In this document: positions 1 through 7,079 of the stretch, piece by piece
Layout: each line of letters begins with the position of its first letter
How positions within the stretch are numbered: the first letter of the stretch is position 1
DNA from: Pseudomonas sp. GV071
GTDB taxonomy: Bacteria; Pseudomonadota; Gammaproteobacteria; Pseudomonadales; Pseudomonadaceae
Assembly (NCBI RefSeq): GCF_003050835.1
Contig: NZ_QAOJ01000002.1
Span: 310,001 to 374,000, forward strand
Reading direction: 5' to 3'
Length of the DNA stretch: 64,000 nt
The notes under the pieces: generated by a model
What the model was told of the DNA's origin: nothing
What the model saw: only the letters and a program-made list of their open reading frames with translations
Database searches by the model: none
Position numbers and translations under genes: made by a program

Positions 1-505
1 CCACCGACATCGCCGCCGAATGCACCGGCCCGGCTTCGCCACCCGCGGCCATCGCCGCGTTCATGGCGGCGAGCAGACGATCCGCCAAGGCCTCACCACT
101 GCTGCCTTCGAACGCGGTAACCATGGCTTCGATCACCTGCGGGCTGGAGAGCAGATTACCCGCCGCCACGCATTGCTCGCCGGCCACTGCGTTATGCAAA
201 CCCAGGGCTTCGCTGCCGGTGAACAGGGCGGTGTCGCCGTGGTGGTCGATCACCGTCACCTGGCGGAACTGGCTGAAACCGTGGGTAGTCAGGGCCTTGT
301 CCAGCGCCTCGCTGGCACTCGCGCCTTGCTCGAGCAAATCGAGAATTTCCGGGCCCAGGGCCGGCAGGGTGATGTTCTGCGTGGACACCGCACCAATGCC
401 CCCGCGCACCCACGGGCAGCGGGCACCGACGGCGATGCTGGAGGAGCTGATGGCGATGCCCAATTGGCCGGTTTCGGCGCAGCGGCCGACGATGGAGAAG
501 GTCAT
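1..505 (-). CDS. DUF1028 family putative Ntn-hydrolase (partial)
   Basis: The N-terminal 168 codons are present; the C-terminus lies outside the window. The protein begins MTFSIVGRCAETGQLGIAIS and continues with a glycine-rich VGARCPWV segment and a later GEAGPVHSAAM segment, which is the pattern of the DUF1028 family. These proteins are predicted to have an N-terminal-nucleophile hydrolase fold, but their substrate is not established. The ATG (503-505) overlaps the TGA of the upstream RidA-like gene by the four bases ATGA, so the two genes are almost certainly translationally coupled. Function is inferred only at the family level. Confidence 0.75.
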   Translation of the reverse strand, partial: MTFSIVGRCAETGQLGIAISSSSIAVGARCPWVRGGIGAVSTQNITLPALGPEILDLLEQGASASEALDKALTTHGFSQFRQVTVIDHHGDTALFTGSEALGLHNAVAGEQCVAAGNLLSSPQVIEAMVTAFEGSSGEALADRLLAAMNAAMAAGGEAGPVHSAAMSV

Positions 506-927
506 TTCCAGTCATCCGGAATGACAGCAATAACGTCGATTTCCATCAGCCATTGCGGCTGGCCAAGGGCCGAAACCACCAAGCCAGTAGAAATCGGGAA
601 CACCCCTTTCAACCATTTGCCCACTTCCTGGTACACCGGCTCGCGGTAGCGTGGGTCGGTGAGGTAGGTGGTGGTTTTGACGATATGGCTGAGGTCGCTG
701 CCCGCTTCCTCCAGCAGTTGCTTGAGGTTCTTCATTGCCTGTTCGGTTTGCGCCCGCGGGTCGCCGAGGCCGACCAGATTGCCCTCGAAGTCAGTCCCCA
801 CCTGACCGCGCACGTACACGGTGTTGCCGGCCCGCACGGCCTGGCACAGGTCGTTGTCCAGGGTCTGGTTGGGGTAGGTGTCCTTGGTGTTGAACATGCG
901 AATGCGGGTGTGCGTGGGTTTGCTCAT
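502..927 (-). CDS. RidA/YjgF family protein lacking the archetypal arginine
   Basis: A 141-residue protein with the compact RidA (YjgF/YER057c/UK114) fold signature: AVRAGNTVYVRGQVGTD near residue 30, then QTEQAMKNLKQLLEEAG and VKTTTYLTD. Archetypal RidA deaminates reactive enamine/imine intermediates using a conserved arginine near residue 105. The equivalent stretch here reads PISTGLVVSALGQP, with no arginine at the expected place, so this is probably another Rid subfamily with a different or uncertain activity. It is cotranscribed with the DUF1028 gene (ATGA overlap). The pair lies downstream of, but separated from, the guanidine-riboswitch operon. Confidence 0.85.
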   Translation of the reverse strand: MSKPTHTRIRMFNTKDTYPNQTLDNDLCQAVRAGNTVYVRGQVGTDFEGNLVGLGDPRAQTEQAMKNLKQLLEEAGSDLSHIVKTTTYLTDPRYREPVYQEVGKWLKGVFPISTGLVVSALGQPQWLMEIDVIAVIPDDWK

Positions 928-954
928 GGGGACGCCCTAGGTTTGCTGTTAGAA

Positions 955-1046
955 GAGCCCCTCTCCCTAACCCTCTCCCGTAAACGGGAGAGGGGACTGG
1001 AGCGGCGTTCGACGAAAGGTTGCGGGAGAGGGCTGGGGTGAGGGTG
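955..1046. repeat. CTC/GAG-type dispersed palindromic repeat, copy 1
   Basis: Intergenic block with CCCTCTCCCG-taaa-CGGGAGAGGG, followed by a second CGGGAGAGGG half and GGGGTGAGGG. The same motif family recurs at 12315-12425, 17517-17611 and 50303-50421. This is a dispersed REP-like element; the rest of the 928-1148 gap shows no gene. Confidence 0.8.
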
Positions 1047-1148
1047 CTTTTGCCCAGCCCACGACCTATGCCCGCATTCTGGCCACGCCCCGGCAATAGC
1101 GAAATTAGGTTTTTTGTCGTCGTGGGTTAGGCAAAAACTGGCTTGGCT

Positions 1149-1574
1149 CTAGCCGGCGTGGCGCTGCAGGTTGAACACCCGCCACTGGCCGTCCTCGCCA
1201 TGGCGCAGGTTGACCTTGAGCAGGCAGCTGCCTTGGAACTCGACGTCCACCTCGGGCATTTCCACCTCGACGTCATTCCACCAGCGGCGCAGGCGGTTGC
1301 CGTTGGTTTGGGGAGGGGCGGTCCATTCCACGTGGTCGACGCGGCACAGCTGGCGCGCCGTCAGTTCAGCGAACTCGGCGGGAGTGTGGCCGACGTATTC
1401 ATTGCGCAAAGCCAGTGCCTGGGCTTGTTCCAGCTGGCCGGCTTCGAGCAGGGTGATAAAGGCCTGGGCGCGGTCCACTGCCTCAGTCGGGTAGTGCTCG
1501 GCCTTGGCCCACAGGTAGCCGCCCACGGCCAGCAGCGGGACGGCGAGCAGGACCAGCAACCCGCGTCCGCGCAT
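1149..1574 (-). CDS. Small membrane-anchored or exported protein of unknown function
   Basis: A 141-residue protein with one hydrophobic segment at residues 5-23 preceded by arginines, i.e. a signal anchor or signal peptide. The remainder is soluble, with AQAFITLLEAGQLEQAQAL (helical) and a C-terminal beta-rich part rich in V/E/D. I do not recognise a family. The start ATG overlaps the TGA of the upstream PAP2-like gene by one base (TGATG), so the two form a small operon. The C-terminal half resembles small periplasmic proteins that follow membrane proteins, but no function can be assigned. Confidence 0.6.
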   Translation of the reverse strand: MRGRGLLVLLAVPLLAVGGYLWAKAEHYPTEAVDRAQAFITLLEAGQLEQAQALALRNEYVGHTPAEFAELTARQLCRVDHVEWTAPPQTNGNRLRRWWNDVEVEMPEVDVEFQGSCLLKVNLRHGEDGQWRVFNLQRHAG

Positions 1575-2206
1575 CAGCGTGACGACTGTGCGGTGGGTGA
1601 GTCGTGCCAGTGCGGTTTGGTGTATGGCGCTTCAGCCCCCGACAGGGTGATAGCAAAGTGGTTGAGCAAACCTTCGGCGGTGTATTTCGGCAGGCTGGCG
1701 CACACGGCGATCACCGTCAGGCCCATGGCCACAGCGCGGGCCGGCAGTGGGCGGATCTCGACGTATTCGGCCAACCGCAGGAAGGTCATCGAACCCAGGC
1801 TGCCAATCAGCGCACCGGCAATCGCTTCGGGCAAGGGGTGCACATAGGGGGCAACCACGGTGACGCTGAAATACCAGGCGCCGATCAGCGTCAGGCCCGC
1901 TGCCGGCCAGCGCAGTAACGGGTGCCACTGGCGAGCAAGCATGCTCACCAGCACCGGGGTGACCAGGCAGGCGTTCATTGCATGGCCGCTGAACACCGCG
2001 ATGTTCAACGCTTCCAGGCCATGCCCCCAGCCTTTGAATGCCAGTTTGCTGACCATCACCGCACCATAGGCGAGCACCACCACCGCCAACCACAGCCCAG
2101 CCACGCGTCGCGAGGCGCTGTAATTGAGCCAGACGGCCAGTAACAACACGGCCGGAATCATCACGGTAATGCCCGCATAGGGCGCAATCGACAAGGCGAA
2201 TTCCAC
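1574..2206 (-). CDS. PAP2-like membrane protein with a degenerate phosphatase motif
   Basis: A multi-pass membrane protein of about 210 residues. A PAP2/acid-phosphatase core can be seen: a K-x6-type first motif (KLAFKGWGHG), SGHAMNA as second motif, and a third region VAPYVHPLPEAI that keeps the histidine. The first motif lacks the usual RP and the third lacks the usual arginine and aspartate, so catalysis is doubtful. I chose the GTG at 2204-2206 because GAGGG lies about 6 nt upstream; an in-frame ATG at 2276-2278 has no visible ribosome-binding site. It is coupled to the 141-aa gene downstream. It may be a lipid phosphatase relative or a non-catalytic derivative. Confidence 0.6.
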   Translation of the reverse strand: MEFALSIAPYAGITVMIPAVLLLAVWLNYSASRRVAGLWLAVVVLAYGAVMVSKLAFKGWGHGLEALNIAVFSGHAMNACLVTPVLVSMLARQWHPLLRWPAAGLTLIGAWYFSVTVVAPYVHPLPEAIAGALIGSLGSMTFLRLAEYVEIRPLPARAVAMGLTVIAVCASLPKYTAEGLLNHFAITLSGAEAPYTKPHWHDSPTAQSSR

Positions 2207-2431
2207 GTTATCCCTCACATTCACACAGCCGCGGTCGGTCACTCGACGGCGGCGATTATTCTCGGCAGAACGCCACACAGCAAGGGATGCATCGGTTGGT
2301 TTTTATTAGAAGGGGGTGAAGCAGTATCCAGGTCCAGCAAGATCTACGCCGGGCACAGGTGAGACCGGACGGTTGGTCTTTAGTTGCGAGCCTCCCATCG
2401 GCAAGAACACGGTCATCTGGAACAGACCGAG

Positions 2432-3280
2432 TCAGGCCGGCTGAGTCCGGGTCAGTTGCTCGAGGAGCTCCAGGTCAGTGCTCATCCCCGAGGTTTCCCG
2501 GATCCGCGCGAGGATCTCGCGTTTCAAGCTAAGGAATTCAGCTGACAGTTTCATGTCTTGATGGCGTTCGGCTGGCAGCGGCACGTCGTAGATGGTGTCG
2601 ATGCGTCCGGGGCGCGGCGCCATCAGCACCACACGGCCACCGAGGTAGATCGCCTCTTCGACGTCATGGGTGACGAACAGGATGGTGCTCTTTTCCAAAC
2701 GGTGCACGTGGCGAATCAGGTCGTGCATCACTTCGCGGGTTTGTGCATCAAGGGCGCCGAAGGGTTCGTCCATCAGCAGGATTTCCGGCTTGGGCATCAA
2801 CGCGCGGGCAATCGCCACCCGCTGTTGCATGCCGCCGGAGAGCTGGTTGGGGTAGGCCTGGTGGAAGGCCGACAGGCCCATCAGGTTGAGCAACGCATCG
2901 GCGCGGCCGCTGGCCACTTCGATGTCGCCGTCGCTCTTCACCGTGTCCGACACCACCTTGAGCTGGCGGCAGAATTTGATGTTCTGCATCACGTTCAGCC
3001 AGGGGTACAGGCTGTAGTGCTGAAAAACCATGGCACGGTCGATACCGGGGCCGTTGACGGCACGCCCGTCGAGCAGGATGTCGCCTTCGCTGTGCTGCTC
3101 CAAGCCACCGATGCTGCGCAGCAGGGTGGACTTGCCGCAGCCAGAGGCGCCGACAAAGGTGATGAATTCGTTACGCTGGATCTCCAGGTTGATGTCCTGC
3201 AGGGCCTGCACGTCGCGGCCGCGGGTTTTGAATACCTTGCTGACCTGGCGGATCTGGATCTTGGCATCGGTCATGGTCAT
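2432..3280 (-). CDS. ABC transporter ATPase, SsuB/TauB/NrtD type (guanidine-riboswitch operon)
   Basis: A 282-residue nucleotide-binding subunit. Walker A is GASGCGKST (residues 44-52), the signature is LSGGMQQR, Walker B is ILLMDEPFGALD, and the switch histidine is in VTHDVEEA. It matches ATPases of the nitrate/sulfonate/taurine importer family. It is the last gene of the eleven-gene run and its ATG overlaps the TAA of the permease gene by one base. Its substrate-binding partner is the first gene of the operon, over 7 kb upstream. The substrate is inferred, not seen: a riboswitch that senses guanidine points to a guanidino compound rather than a sulfonate. No clear intrinsic terminator follows it before 2280. 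Confidence 0.92.
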   Translation of the reverse strand: MTMTDAKIQIRQVSKVFKTRGRDVQALQDINLEIQRNEFITFVGASGCGKSTLLRSIGGLEQHSEGDILLDGRAVNGPGIDRAMVFQHYSLYPWLNVMQNIKFCRQLKVVSDTVKSDGDIEVASGRADALLNLMGLSAFHQAYPNQLSGGMQQRVAIARALMPKPEILLMDEPFGALDAQTREVMHDLIRHVHRLEKSTILFVTHDVEEAIYLGGRVVLMAPRPGRIDTIYDVPLPAERHQDMKLSAEFLSLKREILARIRETSGMSTDLELLEQLTRTQPA

Positions 3281-4116
3281 TACCTCTTCAACCAGGGAAA
3301 GGCCACGCGGCCGAGCCAGCGAAACGCCTGGTCGGTGAGCAGGCCGATAACGCCGATCAGAATGATGCCGGCGAAAATCTTGTCGGTTTGCATGTAGCGC
3401 TGGGCTTTGAGAATGGCGTAACCGAGGCCCGAGTTGGCGGCCACCAGTTCGGCCACCACCAGGTAGGTCCAGGCCCAGCCGCAGGTGATGCGCAAGGTGT
3501 CGAGCAGCGCCGGGCGCGCCGAGGGCAGAATCACCAGCTTGACGATTTCGCTGCGGCTGGCGCCCATGGTCTGCGCCGCTTCGATCTGCGCCATCGGCAC
3601 ACGGCGCACGTCTTCGGCGACCATCAACACCATCTGGAAAAAGGTGCCGATAAAGATGATCAGCACCTTGGAGCTTTCATCGATGCCGACCCACAGCATC
3701 ACCAGCGGAATAAAGGCCACCGCCGGCATGTAGCGGATGAAGTCGGTGAGCGGTTCGAGGAACGCCTGCACCGGGCGGTAGGTGCCGATGTACAGACCCA
3801 GCGGCAGGGCGAACAGCGCCGAGGCGAGGAAGCCGGTCATCACCCGGTACACGCTGATGCCGATATCGGCCAGCAGGCCTTCGTCGCTCCACCAGTGCCC
3901 GACCCGCGCCAGCACAGCATCCGGCCCGGGCATGAACATCGGGTTGGCCAGGCCGGTGGCGGTGTAGGCCCACCAGACCAGCAACGGCAGCACCAGGCCA
4001 GCCGCCGCCAGGCCCCAGACGGCGCTGCGCGACAGCTCGCCGCGGATCACCCACCAGCTCGGGCGCTTGGGCCGGGTGGCCGCTTTCGGGGTGGGCAAAG
4101 GTTGATGGGCGCTCAT
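3280..4116 (-). CDS. ABC transporter permease, SsuC/TauC type
   Basis: A 278-residue inner-membrane protein with about six transmembrane segments and the BPD-type loop AAQTMGASRSEIVKLVILPSA, the coupling-helix motif that contacts the ATPase. It belongs with the SsuC/TauC/NrtB permeases. I chose the ATG at 4114-4116, which overlaps the upstream TGA by one base and has GGAGG seven bases upstream; the adjoining GTG at 4117-4119 would be too close to it. Together with the ATPase (2432-3280) and the binding protein (10592-11608) it completes an importer. Placing the permease and ATPase at the distal end of the operon is unusual. Confidence 0.92.
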   Translation of the reverse strand: MSAHQPLPTPKAATRPKRPSWWVIRGELSRSAVWGLAAAGLVLPLLVWWAYTATGLANPMFMPGPDAVLARVGHWWSDEGLLADIGISVYRVMTGFLASALFALPLGLYIGTYRPVQAFLEPLTDFIRYMPAVAFIPLVMLWVGIDESSKVLIIFIGTFFQMVLMVAEDVRRVPMAQIEAAQTMGASRSEIVKLVILPSARPALLDTLRITCGWAWTYLVVAELVAANSGLGYAILKAQRYMQTDKIFAGIILIGVIGLLTDQAFRWLGRVAFPWLKR

Positions 4117-4910
4117 CACAAGGCCTCCTCGGCAACAGGAAAAAGGGGATCGCGCCGACGGCGCCAGCCGCTCAGCGGCGGCTCGTGGCCGAGCAGCGCC
4201 AGGGTGTCAGCGGCGCACAGTTGCTCGGCATGGTCAGGGTCGACGATGGCAGGCAGGAGCATCGCGCCGACGCGCTGGGGAATAGTCGACAGCTCGATAA
4301 ACCACGGCCGCCGTCCGTATTGGTGGCGGCCAAACGAAAGCTCGCACGCCAGCAGGGGCGCCGGGTTGGCCTCGCCATCCAACAGCTCGGCGAGGGAACT
4401 GGCCGCTGGCAAAGGCGCAGCTCGGCTGGCGACAAACATAAAGCAGTCTCCGGCTAGCAGCAGGCAGCCCTGGCGACCATCGGCCGCTTCCAGCCAGGTG
4501 CCCCAGTTGCGCCCGATGGAGTGGGGCAGGCGCTCCCAGACTTCGTGGTAGCTGTCGTCCAGGCCGTCTTCGAGCACACAGTCAGGCCGCTCGAAGAGCA
4601 TGCGGCCAATATCCTTGCTGGCCCGGGGTGGCTGAAAATCCACTGCGCGGTGCCATTGGCACAGCTCTTCGCCGGCTGCCGGTTGGGTCACTTCGGTGAT
4701 GCCGGCAAAACCGCCCTGGTTGGCCAGCTCCCAGCTGGTTTGCGGCACCGGCTGGGGAATGCGCAGGTCAGCGAACAACCGCGCAGTCTGCAGCCAGTAC
4801 ACCTGGGTGCTGGTGTCGTGTTTGCCGGCGGTGGTGGTCAGCAAGGTGCGTTGCCAGACGCCGAGGTAACGTTCGGGTACCGGCGCGGCGCTCAAAGGCG
4901 AGCCACTCAT
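4116..4910 (-). CDS. Unrecognised soluble protein, possibly Hri1-like (lipocalin-like barrel)
   Basis: A 264-residue protein without signal peptide or membrane segments, rich in Trp and predicted beta strands (GVWQRTLLTT, STQVYWLQ, DLRIPQP, VLEDGLDDSYHEVWERL). The order of motifs, an opening 'W-R-T-L' strand, a Trp/His core and a central E-x-W-x-R-L strand, reminds me of the Hri1 family known from yeast, whose two domains are lipocalin-like barrels. This is from memory and weak. Four-base overlap (ATGA) with the metallo-hydrolase gene upstream and one-base overlap with the permease downstream place it firmly inside the operon. A ligand-binding or chaperone role is possible; no enzyme motif is visible. 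Confidence 0.6.
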   Translation of the reverse strand: MSGSPLSAAPVPERYLGVWQRTLLTTTAGKHDTSTQVYWLQTARLFADLRIPQPVPQTSWELANQGGFAGITEVTQPAAGEELCQWHRAVDFQPPRASKDIGRMLFERPDCVLEDGLDDSYHEVWERLPHSIGRNWGTWLEAADGRQGCLLLAGDCFMFVASRAAPLPAASSLAELLDGEANPAPLLACELSFGRHQYGRRPWFIELSTIPQRVGAMLLPAIVDPDHAEQLCAADTLALLGHEPPLSGWRRRRDPLFPVAEEAL

Positions 4911-5689
4911 GAATGAAACTCCGGAAACTGTTTGAGCCCGCGCCAGAACGCCATGTCGTGGTTGGGCCAGAGGTCGGCGTCGGTGTCCTTGGCCAGCGCT
5001 TTGAGCTTGCGGATGCTGGCGATGGCCAGGTCTTCGCGCTCCTGCCAGAGGGTGCCGGGGGCGATTTCGTCGTCGATGTTTTCCGTCAGGTCCGCCGCAT
5101 CGCCAGCCAGAATCACCGGCCGGCCGTGGGGCAGTTCGATCAGCAGGGACATATGCCCGGCCGTGTGCCCTGGCGTGTTGATGGCACGCACACCAGGCAC
5201 CAGGTCGTACTCCTCGGTCTGGATTTTCCAGCGGTAGTCGCCGGCAAAATCATCGACAAAGTAGGCGTCGTCGGCCTTGGCTTTCGCCGCTTCCAGCTCG
5301 GCGCCATGCACATGCACCTCGGCACCGCAGACTTCGCACAAGCCGCCGGCATGGTCGAAGTGCAGGTGGCCGAGAAACACCAAGTCGATATCCGCCGGGG
5401 TCAAACCCAGGCGGGCAAAGTGCGCGGGCAGGCGTTGCTCTTCGCTCATCTGCGGCGCGCCCATGGGGAATTCCACTGGGTCGTACCAGCGCGCACGCAG
5501 CTTAGGGTCGTTGATCTTGGCGTAGTCGCAGCCGACGTCGTAGAGAATCCGCCCGTGCTGGGTTTCGATCAGGTAGGCAAGGATGGGCGCTTCGATCTGC
5601 ACGCCATGGCCGCGGTTGCGGGTGGAGATGGTCTTGTCGTAGCGGTGGGTGGCAGTGAGCAGCGGCCACATTTTCGTTACCTGGGTCAT
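4907..5689 (-). CDS. Metallo-beta-lactamase-fold hydrolase, AHL-lactonase-like
   Basis: A 260-residue cytoplasmic enzyme with the dinuclear zinc motif HLHFDHAGG (H108, H110, D112, H113), then PGHTAGH, LAGDAADL and a late WPNHD that supply further ligands. Overall it resembles N-acyl-homoserine lactonases such as AttM/AiiB. The ATG at 5687-5689 was chosen because it overlaps the TGA of the preceding gene by one base; a longer in-frame start 42 nt upstream would lie inside that gene. Given the company of creatininase and other amide hydrolases, it may open a lactone, lactam or ureide rather than quench quorum sensing. Substrate unknown. Confidence 0.85.
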   Translation of the reverse strand: MTQVTKMWPLLTATHRYDKTISTRNRGHGVQIEAPILAYLIETQHGRILYDVGCDYAKINDPKLRARWYDPVEFPMGAPQMSEEQRLPAHFARLGLTPADIDLVFLGHLHFDHAGGLCEVCGAEVHVHGAELEAAKAKADDAYFVDDFAGDYRWKIQTEEYDLVPGVRAINTPGHTAGHMSLLIELPHGRPVILAGDAADLTENIDDEIAPGTLWQEREDLAIASIRKLKALAKDTDADLWPNHDMAFWRGLKQFPEFHS

Positions 5690-6315
5690 CAACGTTGCTC
5701 CAACTCGGCGATCAGGCGCTGACTGTCGCACACGCGCCCGAACAAGCCACCTTCGACATCGACCATGGCCAACGCCGCTGCGTGCAACGCGGGGTAGGCC
5801 GAGCCGCAGGCATCGCTGACCAGGGTGCAGGCGTAGCCCAGATCCACCGCGCTGCGCAGGGTGGAAGACACGCAGACTTCAGTAGTCACCCCGGTTATCC
5901 ACAGCTGGGTGATGCCGCGGTTGCGCAGCAACAGGTCCAGGTCGGTGCTGGCAAAGGCGCTGTAGCCGGGCTTGTCGATCACCGGCTCGCCGGGCAAGGG
6001 CTGCAGCTCAGCGATCAGGTCATGACCAAACTCGCCACGCACCAGCAAGCGCCCCAGTGGACCGGGGTGGCCGATGGCTGCACCGGCGTTTGCGGCGCGC
6101 AGACGTTTCGGTTCGGGCAGATCACTGAGGTCTGGCCGATGGCCTTCGCGGGTATGCAGCACCAGCAAGCCACGCTGCCGCGCACTGGCCAGCAGCTGTT
6201 GAATAGCCGGAATTGGCGCGCGCAGCAGGCTGATATCCAGCCCGGCCTGATCGGCATACCCGCCAGGCGCGCAGAAGTCGCGCTGCATGTCGATGACGAT
6301 CAGGGCGATGCTCAC
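5689..6315 (-). CDS. Isochorismatase-family cysteine hydrolase
   Basis: A 208-residue enzyme with the catalytic triad of the family in the expected places: D9 in VIDMQRDF, K115 in VIDKPGYSAF, and nucleophile C148 in VTTEVCVSST. Relatives hydrolyse C-N bonds in N-carbamoylsarcosine, biuret, ureidoacrylate and guanylurea, all small urea- or guanidine-like molecules. In this operon the gene follows the creatininase gene with a four-base ATGA overlap. A role in releasing ammonia or carbamate from a downstream intermediate is a reasonable inference, but the specificity residues cannot be judged by eye. Confidence 0.88.
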   Translation of the reverse strand: MSIALIVIDMQRDFCAPGGYADQAGLDISLLRAPIPAIQQLLASARQRGLLVLHTREGHRPDLSDLPEPKRLRAANAGAAIGHPGPLGRLLVRGEFGHDLIAELQPLPGEPVIDKPGYSAFASTDLDLLLRNRGITQLWITGVTTEVCVSSTLRSAVDLGYACTLVSDACGSAYPALHAAALAMVDVEGGLFGRVCDSQRLIAELEQR

Positions 6316-7079
6316 AGCTTGAATTCCTTGCGCACGGCCTGGGCGATGCCCTGGGTGATATCGGCGGCCATGCGCGCGCCCTTCTCGGGCGTCGAGCCTT
6401 TGGCCGAGGACAGCACGCCGGAAGCTGGCACCCAGTCGGTGCGGGTCGGGTACATGTCATAGGGCGGGAAGTCGGCCGGCGGCTCATCGGGGATCAGGTC
6501 GATGCGTACCAGGTGCGGCAGGTAATGCAGCATCAGCGAGGTTTCGATCACCGCAGCGTGCTCCAGGGCGAAGCCGGGGAAACCGGCGGGGAACACCGCC
6601 GCCAGGGTTTGCTCGGTGCAAAAATCCCAATGCTCCAGGCGCATCACTTCCAGCTGGGTGTCTTTGCCCAGCTCGCGCATGGCCAGCTCGATGCCTTCGG
6701 TGACAAACCACTGGTTCTCGTAATGGCCGTCCACCAGCACCAGGCGGGTGACGCCATGGCGGGCGAATTCGCGCACCGCATCGCGCACCAGGGCGATCAG
6801 CGTTTGCCCATCGAGGCTGGTGGTGCCGCAGAAATGGTTACCGCCACCGCATTTGGGCTGCGACTTGTAGCCGTAAGACAACGCCGGTGCCACCAGGCCG
6901 CCGACTTTCGCCGCGACGTCTTCACACAAGGCGCTGGCCAGCAGGGCATCGGTGCCCAGCGGCAGATGCGGGCCATGCTGCTCGGTGGCGCCGCAGGGCA
7001 GAAACACCACCGGCGCGTCTTCGCGTACACGGCGCTCGTATTCCACCCAGCTCAGTTGGTCCATGCGTACGCTAGTCAT
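6312..7079 (-). CDS. Creatininase (creatinine amidohydrolase) family enzyme
   Basis: A 255-residue metallo-amidohydrolase. It carries GATEQHGPHLPLGTD (ligands E33, H35, D44), the block YGYKSQPKCGGGNHFCGTTS, GHYEN (H119, E121), W151, H174 and E179. As I remember it, this matches the genuine Pseudomonas creatininase closely, including the YGYKSQ-K-GGGNHF block, which more distant family members lack. Creatininase interconverts creatinine and creatine using Mn/Zn. The ATG overlaps the TAA of the permease gene by one base. Its presence behind a guanidine-sensing riboswitch makes a creatinine-like or other cyclic guanidino compound the best substrate guess; no creatinase or sarcosine oxidase gene is in the window. 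Confidence 0.88.
   Translation of the reverse strand: MTSVRMDQLSWVEYERRVREDAPVVFLPCGATEQHGPHLPLGTDALLASALCEDVAAKVGGLVAPALSYGYKSQPKCGGGNHFCGTTSLDGQTLIALVRDAVREFARHGVTRLVLVDGHYENQWFVTEGIELAMRELGKDTQLEVMRLEHWDFCTEQTLAAVFPAGFPGFALEHAAVIETSLMLHYLPHLVRIDLIPDEPPADFPPYDMYPTRTDWVPASGVLSSAKGSTPEKGARMAADITQGIAQAVRKEFKL

Noticed and set aside
2279..2431. A terminator for the riboswitch operon (AGACC...GGTCT hairpin near 2362-2382)
   Set aside because: The stem is short and no T-run follows on the minus strand, so it is not supported.
3280..4116. Sulfonate or taurine uptake (ssu/tau) assignment of the ABC transporter
   Set aside because: Family resemblance alone suggests it, but no monooxygenase or desulfonating gene is nearby and the leader is guanidine-responsive, so no ssu/tau symbol was given.
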